The notes beneath the pieces are model-generated. The model was not told where the DNA came from. It did no database searches and saw only the letters and a list, made by a program, of their open reading frames with translations. 64,000 bases of DNA from Carnegiea gigantea (lineage: Eukaryota; Streptophyta; Magnoliopsida; Caryophyllales; Cactaceae). Where the stretch lies: assembly GCA_029747015.1 (NCBI GenBank), contig JAKOGI010000350.1:614905-678904 (forward strand). Direction: 5' to 3'. A program made the position numbers and the translations under genes. Positions 25,172 to 38,759 of this stretch are shown one piece after another; position 1 is the stretch's first letter; every line of letters starts with the position of its first letter.

Positions 25172-27302
25172 GTTGGATAAAATATATGTATGATCGACAT
25201 GTGGGATGCTATATAAGATGTCATCTAAGGTGCCATTTGGGATAAGAATGTCATGTAGGATAGTAACATAAAAGTCATCTATCATGTAATTAAGATGGAT
25301 GTTGGTTATTAATGCAATTTTAATTCGATTTAATGTTATATGTTATGACTAATTAGTAATTGAATTTTATCATAAAAAACTTAAATATAGAATAAAGAAA
25401 TGATTTAGACATTACCTAAGAAAAAGATTGAAGTGTGTTGGACATTATTTTTGAGGTAATTATATATTGTACATATAAATCTAAATATATTTATTTTTAT
25501 ATATTTATTTTTGAGTGAATATTTCATGAGTTGGTACTTGAATGCTGATTGGGCTATTTATTTTGCATATTGTAAAACTTGATTACTTAAGCATATCACA
25601 TAATTGGATTTAGATAATATAAAATATAGCAGGACCTTAATGTAGTTGTGGGTTTCGCTTACAACTACTTTAAGTTGGTCCAATATTCAGTTTCTTTTCA
25701 AATTTATTAACTTATGTTTATGATATTAAAAAAAAAATATTTTAGTGATTTATTCAATTTATATTTCACTTGATATTATATTTGTTCCCCATAAATCACA
25801 TAGTGTAATTAGTTCTTTTAGCAAATTTGAATTTAAATTTAATAGGTAAACTAATGTATAAGAGTAGTTTGTCTACATTTTTCATGATAGACCATAACTG
25901 ACTTTATACGTAGTACTAATCTCCCTTACTTTTTTTTAAATTTTTTTTTCATTTTTCTTTTGCTGGTTTTTTGAATAATTATACACCAAAGAGATAAGAT
26001 TAAGGTCAAAGACTTATCTGTCTTTTTGTTACTATTACCAATAAATTTTTCATGTTTTGTTGATCATGAGAATAATTAATCAAATTATTGACATGATGTG
26101 CAATGAACATATGAAGGACCATCAACACTGATAAATAATATTAAAGGTGACCACTTTACACTATTGACATAATGAGCAATGGACAATGAAGTAAATGCAT
26201 ATGTAATGAATACAATTAAACTAATAGGAATCTCTAGGGGAAAACGTACTTTTTCGTTAAGGCATTTCCTATAATACTTTTATTTTTTAATTTTAACATT
26301 TTCAATTAGCTCGTTTTCTGTATTTTTAAGTATAATGCTCCAATTCAATTATATATAAACTATCTTACTTTCTATTATTATGAATTTTTCAATAATGTGC
26401 ATATTTTAAAAAAAAAACAACTATAGGTTCAAACTAATAAAAATAAATGTTATACAATCTAAATTTAGAACCATTTTAATCTTCAGTTGCTTAACTATCA
26501 CAAGGCATGTTTTGCAAGTATATAGCAAACTATTCCACAATAGTCAAATGAAAAGGTACCAAAATGGAAAGAAAAATATACACAATTTAAAATTCCTACT
26601 TAAATTTGATCCCTTCAAATAAGATTATAATATATAATTAAGATAATGTCATGACTCTAAATATTTGCCGTGTGTACCAAAAAATGAAGTTATATACATC
26701 CGCAATTCATTCTCACCCGTACGTAACGCATATTACACTACCATATGAATATTTCATATTAGAACTACTTTTCACATGTTATATTTCACATTACTATATG
26801 ATATTTTTTTTTAAAAAAAACCCCCAAGTTTAACAAAGACAGCATTAAATTAATAAGAATACTATGGTTTTCCTTTACTCCTGTGCTCTCGCAGTCAATA
26901 TGGTTATTTCACATAATCATGATCCTTTTAAACTTAAAAAAAATCATGCAGCAATAAACCACATGATATATTAAAACCAAAAAAAAAATAAAAAACTTCT
27001 TGACTAACAAAATTAAAAAAGATAGATTGCACATAAAAAATTCAGATACATATAATTAGGGTGATTTCATAGGAAATAAAGTCAGAAAATAGGTGCTACC
27101 ATCAAGTCCATAGAATTCAGTATAGTATAACACTAACAACAATATATACAATAAAATACTAATCCTTATCAACCGAGAAGTAGTAGCTATTATACAACGT
27201 ACGGATAAAAAACTAGTATATTTAATAGCCCATTCATAAACTTGAAGAATATATTATCCTAGTTGTGTCTCACAACTTGACAAACTTACACACAATTTTA
27301 GC
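25169..27302. other. Gene-free AT-rich stretch
   Basis: I see no gene. Near 27194-27216 the sequence ACGTACGG followed by an A-rich stretch and CTAG|T resembles a decayed Helitron 3' end on the plus strand, but the hairpin is poor. Confidence 0.4.
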
Positions 27303-27310
27303 ACTCCACT

Positions 27311-28037
27311 TAGGGATGGCAGTGGGGCGGGGATTTCGGGGCCCCGGCCTGAATTGGGGAAAATTTCCGTCCCCAATGGGGATAGGGACGGGGATGGGGA
27401 CACAAATAAATCCCCGAGTGGGGATGGGGATGGGGACAAAGACGGGGCGAAAATTTACCCCGTCCCCGTCCCCGCTTCCCCACTCGGGGAAATATCCCCG
27501 TCCCCATCCCAATTCCCGTTTCCCTGTCCCCAGTTGGAGAAAAATCCTCATCTCCATCCCCGTATATTAATTTAAAATTACATATGAGTCATTTGTTTGT
27601 GAACATATAATACTAAGGTTATATCAGTAAATTAAGTTTAAAAAATCCTAAATTGTGTGGACTTGTTTTGTGTAATTTGTGCATTGTTAGACTTATATTG
27701 TGTGGACTTGTTAAACTTTAATTTAAGTTAGATTAAATTTTAATGAAATTTTTTAGACTTATATTACATGTAGCATAAAAGAGCTTATTGTACAATTAAT
27801 TGGAACTAAGACTTAGGGATGGCAAGTTAGGATTTTATCCAAGACTTGTAATATGGGTATCACAAAGGAGGAAAAAAATGACGGATAAAAATTCCCGTCG
27901 GGCCCCGTCGGGAATTAGATTCCCGCTAGGACGGGGACAGGGGAGAATTTTTTCCCCACAACGGGGAACGGTGTGGGGATCTTAGCGGGGACGGGGAATA
28001 TGCCCCCCATCCTCAACCCGCCCTGTTGCCATCCTTA
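27311..28037. mobile_element. hAT-type element with G-rich subterminal repeats
   Basis: Ends TAGGGATGGCAG and TGTTGCCATCCTTA are imperfect inverted repeats. They are flanked by perfect 8-bp duplications ACTCCACT (27303-27310 and 28038-28045), diagnostic of hAT insertion. Subterminal regions (27311-27560, 27814-28037) are arrays of GGGGATGGGGA-like units in both orientations; the middle is AT-rich. A second internal copy of the terminal motif at about 27816 suggests a nested or composite element. No transposase. Confidence 0.85.
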
Positions 28038-28135
28038 ACTCCACTCTTAAAATCCCCGCAGTTAGATAATAATCCATGGTTCTCTCATCCACTGGTGCAC
28101 TTGTACGTCGGCTCTGACGCTAATTGAAGGCCACC

Positions 28136-29964
28136 TATAATGTCCCAACTCCCTCCAAGGTTGTAGACAATTACTCGTGATAGTTTCAACTATCAACGAC
28201 TAGCCTATCAAGTAGTACAAAGTATTTTGTTCTTATTTACATGCTACATTGAAAAACATCCCATAAACTCACTCATCCCAAAAGTAATCCAAAGCAAGCA
28301 CGCTAAACTACAAAGCACTTAAAAGTGGACTTCTTAGAAATGAGGCTACACCCTTAACTATTATTTTCACCTACAGCCCGCGACTCGTTTAAGATGTTTG
28401 AAGGCTCAACAAACTTACGTATAATGTGAATCTGATATCATTTTCGATTTGTATTCCAATATCTTTGTAGTTTATTCTTAATATAAAAGCTATGAATTTG
28501 CTTGAAATCAATCTTGATTTGACAAAATCGCCTACTCAAATCCACATCATTCTCAACATCAGCATAAATCAACCAAGTAACTCCTATTTGGTCAAAACCC
28601 TAAGCCTCAAGGGCAAAATGGTCCATTTCCGTCTAGTTAGGGTAAAATACGCTCTAATTAATTACCATCCTACCACTCATTTCCTATGTCTATATGTACA
28701 TACCTCTTAGAATTCCCAACATAAGATCATTACATCTCCATCACACCTCTCACACAAGGAACGCTTTGTTATTCGTTGTTATTCCTTAAGGAATGATCCC
28801 CAGTATCCACCCCTGGGGATCATCTCTGTACAGATTAGATCGACGAGGCGCAAGTGAGGAGCATTCGAGTCATACGCAACGTTATCGTGGCATAATCCTA
28901 TTCTTCCATATCATCACCCTTTAGTTTCCCTGGAAGTAAATCGTCATTGATGCAATAGGATTATTGTACTCTCCTTGTTTGGTAGAAATTACAATTAATG
29001 TTCATGAGGGTTAAATAATCTAACTTCTTTTTTTTTTCTTTTCTGGAAACTATGCAAGTGAAAAATGTAGAAAGATATTATAACATGATCTCTAAATTCT
29101 AGCAGCTATTATGATACGATCTGTAAACTAATATTATATACCCATACGATGCACGAGAAATCTCATCAGTTTTATTTAACAATTGTTTTCTTTTGGAAAA
29201 AAAAGTTATTTCGCACTCAATAAATTTTTGGAAAAAAAAGGAATCAGGGGATTATGTCTATATGATGTCAGAGATGGTAAAATAATAACGTAAATTCAAA
29301 TTAATTTAAATACTATTTATGACATTTTAAACTAATGTTGAAAGGTATTTGAAGAATATCACCACATGTTTCAATATGACCAACTTATTGGATAATAAAA
29401 TAGACTGCATAAACAATGCAAGATAAGCAAACACAATTAGTAACATAAGTCTATCAGGCCTTTACAAAAAATCAACCACCACCTCCTCCCAACTTACTTA
29501 GTTATCAGCTTAACAGACTTTTAGTTAGAGAGAATAATCCTATCTTCCAAAATTGTTAATACTGACTTGAAATCCCATGCTTTGGTAATTTAAGTCAATT
29601 TGGCATATTGGTAGCAATATGTAAATAGTATTATATTATATATATAGATTTGTAATTACCATCATATTGTATCTACATCCCTAGTATTTCATATTTATGT
29701 TAAAAAGGAATGACAATATAAGAAATATTTCATTATTTTTGACAACAACAATCGTGTCTTCATAGTAAATAGGACACATATATGTGCCTTTTTTTTGAGA
29801 TATTGAGACCAATATAATATTACATGAACATAATATTAAAAAGGCAATACTCTCCTGATTATTAGATACATATTATTTTTTGAGACACTAATTTATATTT
29901 GTTAAAAGAAAAAAGTTAAACTGTAATTTTTTTTAATAACAACAACAACAACATATATATATAC

Positions 29965-30009
<45 letters not shown>

Positions 30010-30374
30010 TTATATATATATATATATATAATATATATTATATTTAATAAGAAAATATTTAGTGAATAAAGCAGTTACTTTGGTGCGGAAGAAAGCAGTT
30101 AATCTTTAGGAATTTGGGTTTTTAAATCTGGATGAATTTTGGATTGCTATTACTTTCCAGATTCTTGACAATTATGAGATTAGTTGCAGAGAAAGCACAT
30201 GCAAGCTCATAGGAGTCTAATTCTAGCCAAATTTCGCTCAGATCTCGAGCTTGATTGTAATATTCCGTATTCATATTTACACTCCAAAAATAAAGACAAT
30301 AATAGTAAGAATTAAAAATCTTCAAACTACGAAAACTTGTAAGGTGTCAAATGTTAGGCTTGAAATGTTTTATT

Positions 30375-30460
<86 letters not shown>

Positions 30461-30822
30461 TAGCTATTATGATGTGATCTCTAAAATTTTGGAATTTAAC
30501 TTTTTTGTTGTGACATTTGAAATTGATGATCCATTTTGGATTGACCTAGGATGTCAAACGAGTAGTTAACCAAGATTGCAATTCGCACTTCTAGATCTTA
30601 GATTCCCTTTGTAATATTTCGAGTGTGGCTTAAAAGGATTTGAAGTAACTACTTATATCACCAAAAGGTGCACATTTCTTTTCAGGAAGCCCACTTTTAA
30701 AAACTCTATAGTTAAGCATGTTTGTTGTGAAAATGCTTATGGTGATTTGTAGGGCAAGTCGACCATCCTTGAAACCCTTTATAGTAACTATCTGCGGTCC
30801 AGGAGAGGCCCTGGGCGTTACA
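28136..30822 (+). mobile_element. Probable solo LTR (decayed)
   Basis: The left end TATAATGTCCCAACTCC and right end CCTGGGCGTTACA match, in inverted sense, the termini of the two better-defined LTRs in this window (TGTAACGCC...GGCGTTACA), allowing one change in the initial TG. The flanks CCACC and CCATT are only partly alike, so the target duplication has decayed or the left end is wrong. It contains TA microsatellites at about 29945-30040 and 30380-30458 and no coding frame. Confidence 0.45.
30379..30458. repeat. (TA)n microsatellite
   Basis: About 80 bp of pure TA within the probable solo LTR. Confidence 0.95.
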
Positions 30823-31454
30823 CCATTCTATTTAAAGAGTTATGCGGGATTTTAGCTATTGTTTGAGATATGTAGTTTGTCAAAAATGTGAATTGGACCC
30901 ATAGCATGCAGGGCTTAAGAAAGTACGGTAACTATCCTATGATCAGTTCATAAGTCCACAAGAAATATGTAATGAAATGGTAATTTGTAGGGTAAGTCGA
31001 CCATCCTTGAAACCCTTTATAGTAACTATCTGCGGTCCAGGAGAGGCCCTGGGCGTTACACCATTCTATTTAAAGAGTTATGCGGGATTTTAGCTATTGT
31101 TTGAGATATGTAGTTTGTCAAAAATGTGAATTGGACCCATAGCATGCAGGGCTTAAGAAAGTACGGTAACTATCCTATGATCAGTTCATAAGTCCACAAG
31201 AAATATGTAATGAAATGGTGATTTGTAGGGCAAGTCGACCATCCTTGAAACCCTTTATAGTAACTATCTGCGGTCCAGGAGAGGCCCTGGGCGTTACACC
31301 ATTCTATTTAAAGAGTTATGCGGGATTTTAGCTATTGTTTGAGATATGTAGTTTGTCAAAAATGTGAATTGGACCCATAGCATGCAGGGCTTAAGAAAGT
31401 ACGGTAACTATCCTATGATCAGTTCATAAGTCCACAAGAAATATGTAATGAAAC
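30741..31454. repeat. Three tandem copies of a 238-bp unit
   Basis: Copies start at 30741, 30979 and 31217. Copies 1 and 3 look identical; copy 2 differs at about two positions near its start. Each unit contains the LTR terminus GGGCGTTACA (ending at 30822, 31060, 31298) followed by the same flank CCATTCTATTT, so the unit spans an element/host junction. No coding frame runs through it. Confidence 0.95.
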
Positions 31455-31753
31455 ATCTCTAGATATGAATGTTGTGTAACTTTTGTTGAGTGAAGAGAAA
31501 TATGCAAGCATTTGGAATGATGCAAATTGCAAAGTAATGAAATTAGATGCATACACAACCTTTCATTTCCTATATGAGAGTGAAACTTATTTGTACATTG
31601 ATATACAAAGTATATTATACACTCGAAATGAATTATAAATCTTTGTGGATCTACTACTTACTAGAAGTTGAATCAATGAATCTCCTACATGAACTACATA
31701 CATATATGTGTATATGTTGAAATTGTTTTGTATGGAGATCAAATGGTTTTGGC

Positions 31754-33095
31754 TTAGGCATCAGAGGGTGCAATCCAATGTCTGCCATTGACAAAGCTTT
31801 TGGCAAGGAAAGGATGTGCGGTTTCATAGTCAAGCTCTCTCGCCCATGACACTCCTCGCACAGCTTGAGCCCCTGGCCCCCAGCACTTGTACACTCCAAA
31901 GAATGCCGTCCTGCAATTACCGCCCTTGTTTTGTTAGTACTGATTCACAATAATGATCGACCGGATAAAGCTAACTTGTACTAGTTATGAAGCTGAACTT
32001 AATTTAATTAGGTCTAAATTGGGACTCCTTAATTATTGAAAATAATATGATTTAAATTGTTTTGGTCACTAATTATATTTCCTTATCACATATGGGACAT
32101 TGTTGGCAAAAACGTTGATTGCTTTAGCTTAATTAAAGTAGCAAAATTCAAACTCAATTATATGGGAATAATGGCTTGACAAGTTAATAAGAGCATCCGC
32201 AACCATTTCCACGCGAGGCAAAATGACTGCTGATGTGGCAGCACGCATGGGACAGAAAGTTGGCAGCCAAGCGTGGAAGGAGAGGGGCACGCGTGGTTCC
32301 ACGGACTGGCGTTCCCCCTCCCATGTCAACTTTTGTATTTTTGTATTTTTTTGTTTTTCTTTTTTTTAGGTAATATATAATTTTTATATGATTAAAAAAA
32401 GTGGGTTGTGTGTTATGAGGTGGGTCCATGATAAATTTTTTTATTGGGTTATTCAAATTGGAGTTCTATGGGTTAGAGAAGTTATGGCATACAAGTTCCA
32501 AAAATATGAAACTTTTGTTGATGTGGCAAGCTTGAGTTCAAAAAATTGAAACTTAAACTACGGGTGCTCTAATTATAGATGTCTTCAAATAAACTTAAAA
32601 TGGACAGGACCCAAATAAACAGCTTTCAAGTCAGACTATGGTCGTACTTTTTTTAATTTATTTTACATGGGTAAAAGCCTCACCCCAATGGCCCTATCAT
32701 AGGGTCGTCCAATGGGGCTTAGTGGCCGAGGGAACGAGCCAAGGGCAGGACAAACCTGCAACATCTTAGGGCCAAAGACCTAATTGCTCTCTCACACACA
32801 CTGAAACTGTGTATTTGCATACCAAGATTCGAATCTTGGTCTCGAAAATGGAGGAAAAGAGTTTGTCACTTGTACTACAAGTACTTGGGACACTTGAGCA
32901 AAACTACTATTATGCTCACACTTGATCCTTTCGAAGTCAATCTAAATCTAAACCGGGTCAAGTTTAAACCCATTCCTCCCTAGTCCCTAGCAAAGTCTGA
33001 CCCACTTATCAGTTCAAACCGTTATACAACTCAATAAATAGATAAGTATCAAGTGGAGATCTAGACATGGACATGGTGGTAGATGACTAGATGAT

Positions 33096-33140
<45 letters not shown>

Positions 33141-34793
33141 GGGATAGCTTAGCTTAGCTTACATGTTTTTACCGCTAGTATGGTCCCAATCGTCCCAGCC
33201 ACCGTGAGCAACGAGGTCATCAAAGTAAGTGTAAGAGTACACAATCCTGGAGTACTGACCCATGGCTCGGCCCACGTAGACGGGCCCAGTCCCTGTCACT
33301 CTGCAATTAACGAACGAAAAACCAGTCTTTTCATCTGGGGACGTCCTGTCTTGTGCTGCTATTGACCCAAATCTCTTTGCTATCGAGTGTATCTCACAGT
33401 CCTTCAAAATATTCCGTCACTCACCAATTTTACGTTAGTTGTAGCCTTGACAATATTTGCGAAACAAAAAATAAAACATTGATATATAATAAATGATTAA
33501 TTGGTTAATGAAATACTAATTAACTGGGGGTGGGGGAGTGAAACTAGGTTGAGTACTAACTTTGTACATGGAACGGCCATTGCCAAAGATGAAGTCGATG
33601 GAGCCCTCAATGTAGCAATCCTTGAAGTAATGGCGACCGGCATCGTCACACAAGGTGTCCTGGTGGCCGTAGAATCCGCACCCCAAGAAGTACGCCTTGT
33701 CCCCTGATATCCTGAACGCCGCCGCTTGCCATCCCTCCATCCCTGGCATTGGCGCTGGTGCTGTGTTCTACGTACATATCCCACCCCAGCCATTTTAACA
33801 CATCATCCATCAGTTGTACATTAATTCAAAAATCAAACATAACATATATACTTAGTTACTATAAATTTCTAGGCAAAATTTAGGTACCTTGAAGCTGATG
33901 TTTCTGGCGGAGAAGTGACTGGCAAAGACGGTGACGGAGGCGGTCCGGTAGGTGTGAAGCTGCTGGCCGTCAGCGCCGGGATCACAAGCCCGGTCGTGCC
34001 ACTCTATCATCGTCATCTCCCTCCCTGACCCTTGAAACGTTATGTACGGCTTGGTTGCTGGCACCACCACCTTTTCTCTGCTCCAATAATCCCCCATGAT
34101 GAAAAAAAATAATTATACATTGTATTAACTATGTAATTTATAGGTTGGGTTAGGCTAATTTGTGCTCAGATAAAATTTAAGATTTGTTTATCTTAATATT
34201 AACTTAAATAAGAGCAAGACTAACCCAATCCGACCCTACCTAAAAAATGAACTACGACAATATATTCTTGCTAGCTAGTATTGTCATGACTAGCTAGCAT
34301 GTGTGGCCAATCTAACAGCCACTCTTTAAATTTTACCAGAGCTGGTGTTATAGTGAAATTTCAATGTAACTACTAACCTAATTAATAATTACTCACCGTA
34401 CTTAGCAATTATGTCTAATAGTAATTAAGAGCAAAATTTTAAAAAGCAGATGATTAATTACATGTAGATCCCAGGACGAATATGAATGATGACATTAACC
34501 ATATTATTTTCCGGGACAGCATCCACAGCCGCTTGGACCGAAACAAAGTCTCCAAGACCACCAATGTCCACCGTGATATGCCAGCACTCGCTTGGCCACT
34601 CCCAGTTCTTGTGGTGCCCTCTTGGTGGTGGAGCCGGTGCTGGTGCTGATGAGCCTCCACCACAGTGGCGGCCGCGGTGGAGGGTGTGGAGGTGTCCTAT
34701 TACCTGCAAATTTGCATGGCAAAAAAATTGTAATAAGTGAAATGAGAAAATAAATAAGTGTATAACCAAATTATACGAAAATATAAAAGTCAT
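31754..34793 (-). CDS. PME68: Pectinesterase, PME68-like (5 exons)
   Basis: Demethylesterifies cell-wall homogalacturonan. Exons in coding order: 34793-34462, 34077-33888, 33767-33561, 33401-33163, 31910-31754; all introns are GT-AG and the join is 374 aa with no stop. Residues 1-28 are a hydrophobic signal peptide (secreted); no N-terminal inhibitor (PRO) domain follows, only a short His/Pro-rich linker, so it is the type-II-like, PRO-less form. Catalytic-domain marks: GIYIE at about 108-112, QAAAF at 188-192, QDTL at 210-213 (Asp211), DFIFG at 232-236 (Asp232) and VGRAMG with Arg288. The last replaces the canonical LGRPW, as in the Arabidopsis At5g47500 group. The C-terminus WIAPSDA fits that group. 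Expression timing cannot be read here. Confidence 0.93.
32191..32569. mobile_element. Harbinger/Tourist-like MITE in pectinesterase intron 4
   Basis: Ends GAGCATCCGCAACC and CTACGGGTGCTC are imperfect inverted repeats flanked by TAA (32188-32190; 32570-32572), the 3-bp duplication of PIF/Harbinger elements. 379 bp, no coding. Related to the elements at 38389 and 48110. Confidence 0.7.
33099..33137. repeat. (GA)n microsatellite
   Basis: About 38 bp of GA just inside intron 4 of the pectinesterase gene. Confidence 0.95.
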
Positions 34794-34921
34794 TTGTAAT
34801 ATAGAGAGGAAAAAAATTAGAGAGAGAGAGAGAGAGAGTTGTGTCTCCTTCTTCCTCTTCTTCTTGTTGAGGTTTTTTAGAGAGAGAGGATATGCATGAA
34901 GGGGGGGAAAGATGGGGTAAT

Positions 34922-34933
34922 TTATATAATGAT
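34922..34933 (-). promoter_or_regulatory. Candidate TATA box of the pectinesterase gene
   Basis: Minus-strand TTATATAAATTA lies about 130 bp upstream of the ATG. Between them is a CT/GA-rich leader-like stretch (34818-34885). The position is plausible for a core promoter; the start site is not observable. Confidence 0.5.
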
Positions 34934-34939
34934 GAAGAA

Positions 34940-35750
34940 TAATTTTTCAACGGTCATATTTTTTGCTTAGATAAATGTTGATATATTTCCCTCCATAGTG
35001 CGAGACAAACTAGACAAGGTGGCTATGGAAGCTTTGGCATTTGTAGTGGTGCATATTTTTGTCTTTTATTTTATTTTTGTTTCTCTATCTAGGGAAATGT
35101 ATACAGGGGAATATAATCTATTGTGGTTTTGAGCTAATCCAAATCCAAATTCAATACCCTAAAAAATTCTATCATCAAGTGAGGTGTGAGGGTTCAGATG
35201 TAACAACCTAATCCTTAAATTGTGAAATTACAAAGAGACTGGTTCCAATTAACCCTATGTTTAAAAACTGTAGACTACCTAGCTACTACTCTATATAAAC
35301 AAAGCAGAAGAATTTTAGAAAGATATTTTACTTTAGTCAATATAATTCAAGCTGAAAAATAGTTCAAACTTATCTTTTTCAACTACCAGATTTCAGACCA
35401 GTGTTTTTGAGCTAGAAAAACATTAAAAAAGAAAATGTTTTTGCTTTTCTTTTTTTTTAAAAAATAATGATTGGCTTTGTGTGCTACTTTGGCAAAAGAA
35501 AATGATAATAATAATTGTAATAATATAATGACTGTTGAAAAATTGAAATTGCATGCATGCTTTCAATTATAAAGACACAAAAAGAGGTGCATAATGGGTT
35601 GTGAATCATTGCATTTGACTTTGAGCCCAGCTAGGAAATTTGTACCGTATGCTAACTTATGCTTTTATGGAAATATGTAAATAATTAGCAGCACCAATTA
35701 ACCCCTTGATTAATGCAATGCTTGAGCACATTATTTTGATGCACCACTTA
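34940..35750. other. Intergenic upstream of the pectinesterase gene
   Basis: Presumed promoter region. TGTAACAACCTAATCC at about 35199 resembles the start of the TGTAAC... LTR family, but no partner end was found. Confidence 0.4.
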
Positions 35751-35968
35751 GAGCCTGTTTTTTCGTTGGAAAATATAGATTGAAAAATTGATGAAGTTGG
35801 TTGAGATTGACAGAAGTGGGTTGAAATGGATATTTTTTTTATTGAAGTAGGTTGAAGTTTTGTCATATGATGCGTAGGAGTTGGTTAAAATAATAGGAAT
35901 TGGGTTGAAGTTGGTTGAAGTGAGTTGAAGTTCATAAATTGAGATTTACCAACGAAAAGAACAGGGCC
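35751..35968. mobile_element. Tourist-like MITE, TTGAAG-rich family, copy 1
   Basis: Ends GAGCCTGTTTTTTCGTTG and CAACGAAAAGAACAGGGCC are inverted repeats flanked by TTA (35748-35750 and 35969-35971). The inside is made of variants of GGTTGAAGTGGGTTGAAGT. 218 bp, no coding. Confidence 0.8.
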
Positions 35969-35971
35969 TTA

Positions 35972-38388
35972 AAGTGAATAATATGACTTGATGGAATGAC
36001 AATATTGATTAGCCACATATGATATATCCAAACTATCAAGCTGTTGTTATATATTAGTGAGATGATCATCATCTTATACTAATTTAGACTTACTTAGCTT
36101 GTCATTAATCTTGATACTTGAATTTAACTTCAAGTTATTGTACATCAAAAAGTTATTAGAAGAGATGTAATTATATCTTTGACAAGGTCAACACTATTTA
36201 GACAACATATGTTCTTGTCGTTAGCCACAAAAGTTCTACTTTGTGGCAATTTTTTAATGACAATCTTATCTATACATGTTACCAAAAAAATAAAATAAAA
36301 TTCCTGACTAGTATTATTTCTTTTAAAATTTCGTACATCAGTCATAGCCAATCCCTAATATATATAATTCATTTATTCATTTTTTTAATCATACCTACTA
36401 TTTAAGTGAAGTAAAGATACCTGCACATACCAAATGTACTAATGTTCCATGGCTACATTTATAAGATAGGCCTCCAAATCCTTTGAGGATTAGGTATTAA
36501 TCCTTTTTGTCGTAAGAATAATTCCTATAATTTAATTATATCCCTCAACTAAAACTAATTAAACCAACCAAGCCAACAACCTGTGCCTAACCATACAGTT
36601 ATCTCGAGACTGCATGGCATGGCGAATTATATATTATTGACTTGGTCAGACTAATTAAGCATGGTTAATTCCGTTTTAATGTTATTTATTTATCTCAAAA
36701 ACAATTTTGCATGTCCCCTAGAGATGGGGTCCACTTTTTTTGAAAACCCATATAAATTTTTGAACGTTGGGACTGATGATGTTAGTGGGCTTCCACTTTC
36801 TTCTTTGGTGCATGGAAAAGAAGACTCTGATGAAGAAAAAAACAGACCATAAAAGACAGGATAATTACAGCTTACTCAGAAAAAAATAAAAAATAAATTG
36901 AAGAGTATGTCTGGAACCTTTATATTCTAATTTGTTTGATGTTTTATATGGAAATTTTGGGATTAAAGGAAGAAATTATAGTTAAGGCACTTCTATAATT
37001 AATGATTGGCAACATTATTTGTTGAGGGTCCACCTGTTCACGAGCTTCCCAATTTCTCAATCACCCCCCAACGTTTATCTTGGAGGGAACACATCTCATT
37101 TGATTTTGGTTTGTCTAGTTTACGACATTTGTGGTATGTATGAAACTTCATCTTAGATGAAATTGTGTTAATGTTCAAGAAAATTTTGAAATTTAAGAAA
37201 GCGTTTCGATCATAAGTGAAATCGGAGAAAAGAGAAAACTTTTTATGTAAACAACATGAAAATGTGCTGTTGAATTTGCTTATAAGACAAAAGGAAAATC
37301 TCTTACGTGAAAATTATAGTTATAGATATTAAATTTAAAGACTTACTTTAATTAACATGAAATTCTTGAGGTTTAATAGAACTAGTATTGGATATTTATA
37401 TCTGAATCTTGGAGGTAATCTTGATTTTAGAACCTAAGGATCATGGCATTAGAAACTGCTACCATTGTTGAGAATACTTATCCTTGTATCGAATTCTATT
37501 AAAACTTGTCGTTGCCCTCATGTTAAGGAAAATTTTATGAAAGTTCACTCACTAAAAAAATAATTCACTTTAGTTGCTGGACTTACAATAGTTACATTGG
37601 TTTTATCATTTCTTTTAGTTCTCCTTTACATCGTTGTACACATACCTGAAGTTATAAATCGAACCAAGACAATGCCATCTTTCCATCAACATATGCGTGG
37701 ATTGACAAAATACACTTCAAGAATGCACACATAATAATCCATGTATCTCTTTTTATACCCCCCAAAAAAAAAAAATTACTCAAGAATTGACGGCATTTTC
37801 TTTCAATAAATAATATAGGTTGATGACAACCATTAAAATATAGCCCTAAATGTATTATAAAATCAACCATTAGAACAGATTCAGCTTAATACAATGATAA
37901 GATAGTGAGCTTGAGAATTTTAGTTCAAAATTAGATTGGTTTCACAATGTTTTTCTAATTTTAACTCATTTATTATATTTTTCAGAGTATATACTCTCAT
38001 AAATCACAATGTCATATAAGCACACAAATAAAAAAATTACTTAACCCAAAAAAATATATGTAAAAAAATATCAAGTAAAGTAATTTTGCAAGCATGATAC
38101 AGGTTGTTTCCAAATCCTTCATGCAGGATTTGACGTGCAAACGCTCATCAATCAGGCCCAAAATTTGTGGCGATGTATCTTGACCCAAAAACAATGATGA
38201 TGGGCCCCCTTATTCATACGCAACAGGTGTTGTCACTTCAAAAGATTCCTTGGTCGGATTGTAGCCGTAGGAAATGTTTTCTCATGCCTTTGGCTTGGCC
38301 TCGCCAGCAATCCATGGTTCCTAAATTATTGTCCTTTTTGGGTGCTACTTTTTCCACATCTCTTCTTCCCCTCCTTTTGAAATTATAA
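35972..38388. other. Gene-free AT-rich stretch
   Basis: I see no gene, terminal repeats or tandem array here. The frames at 36661-36852 and 38167-38388 show no recognisable similarity. Confidence 0.45.
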
Positions 38389-38759
38389 GAGCCCGTACAA
38401 CGGGCATGTCTGTGGCTCGCCTGCCTCGGGATGTGAGCTGAGTTACGTGTCACTCCTGTAGCAACGTGAGCACACGAGGGCTTGCGGGCCAACTCGTGGC
38501 TGTGACCCAGCTCACTCCCTTTTTCTCTTACTTTTTTATTTTTTTATTTTAATTAATTTTTTCTTTTTTTTGGATATTAAAAAGAATGTTGTATATTATC
38601 GAGTGAATTCTGGGTATTATTTTATTCAGTGAGCACAAGTGATAAGCCATACATTGGAGAGAGGGAGGATTGTGAGCCAAAAAGTTAGTTTACAAGGGAT
38701 GTGGCAGAGGTAGGATTCATTTTGTGAGCAAAAAAACTGGCTCACCACTAGAAATGCTC
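38389..38759. mobile_element. Harbinger/Tourist-like MITE
   Basis: Ends GAGCCCGTACAACGGG and CACTAGAAATGCTC, flanked by TAA (38386-38388; 38760-38762). 371 bp, with internal repeats of GTGAGC/GCTCAC. Same family style as 32191 and 48110. Confidence 0.65.

Noticed and set aside
27254..27575. Several overlapping Gly/Pro-rich frames on both strands
   Set aside because: Produced by the GGGGATGGGGA subterminal repeats of a hAT element.
30741..31454. CRISPR array or centromeric satellite
   Set aside because: Units are directly adjacent without spacers, only three copies, and contain an LTR end; it is a local tandem duplication in a plant genome.
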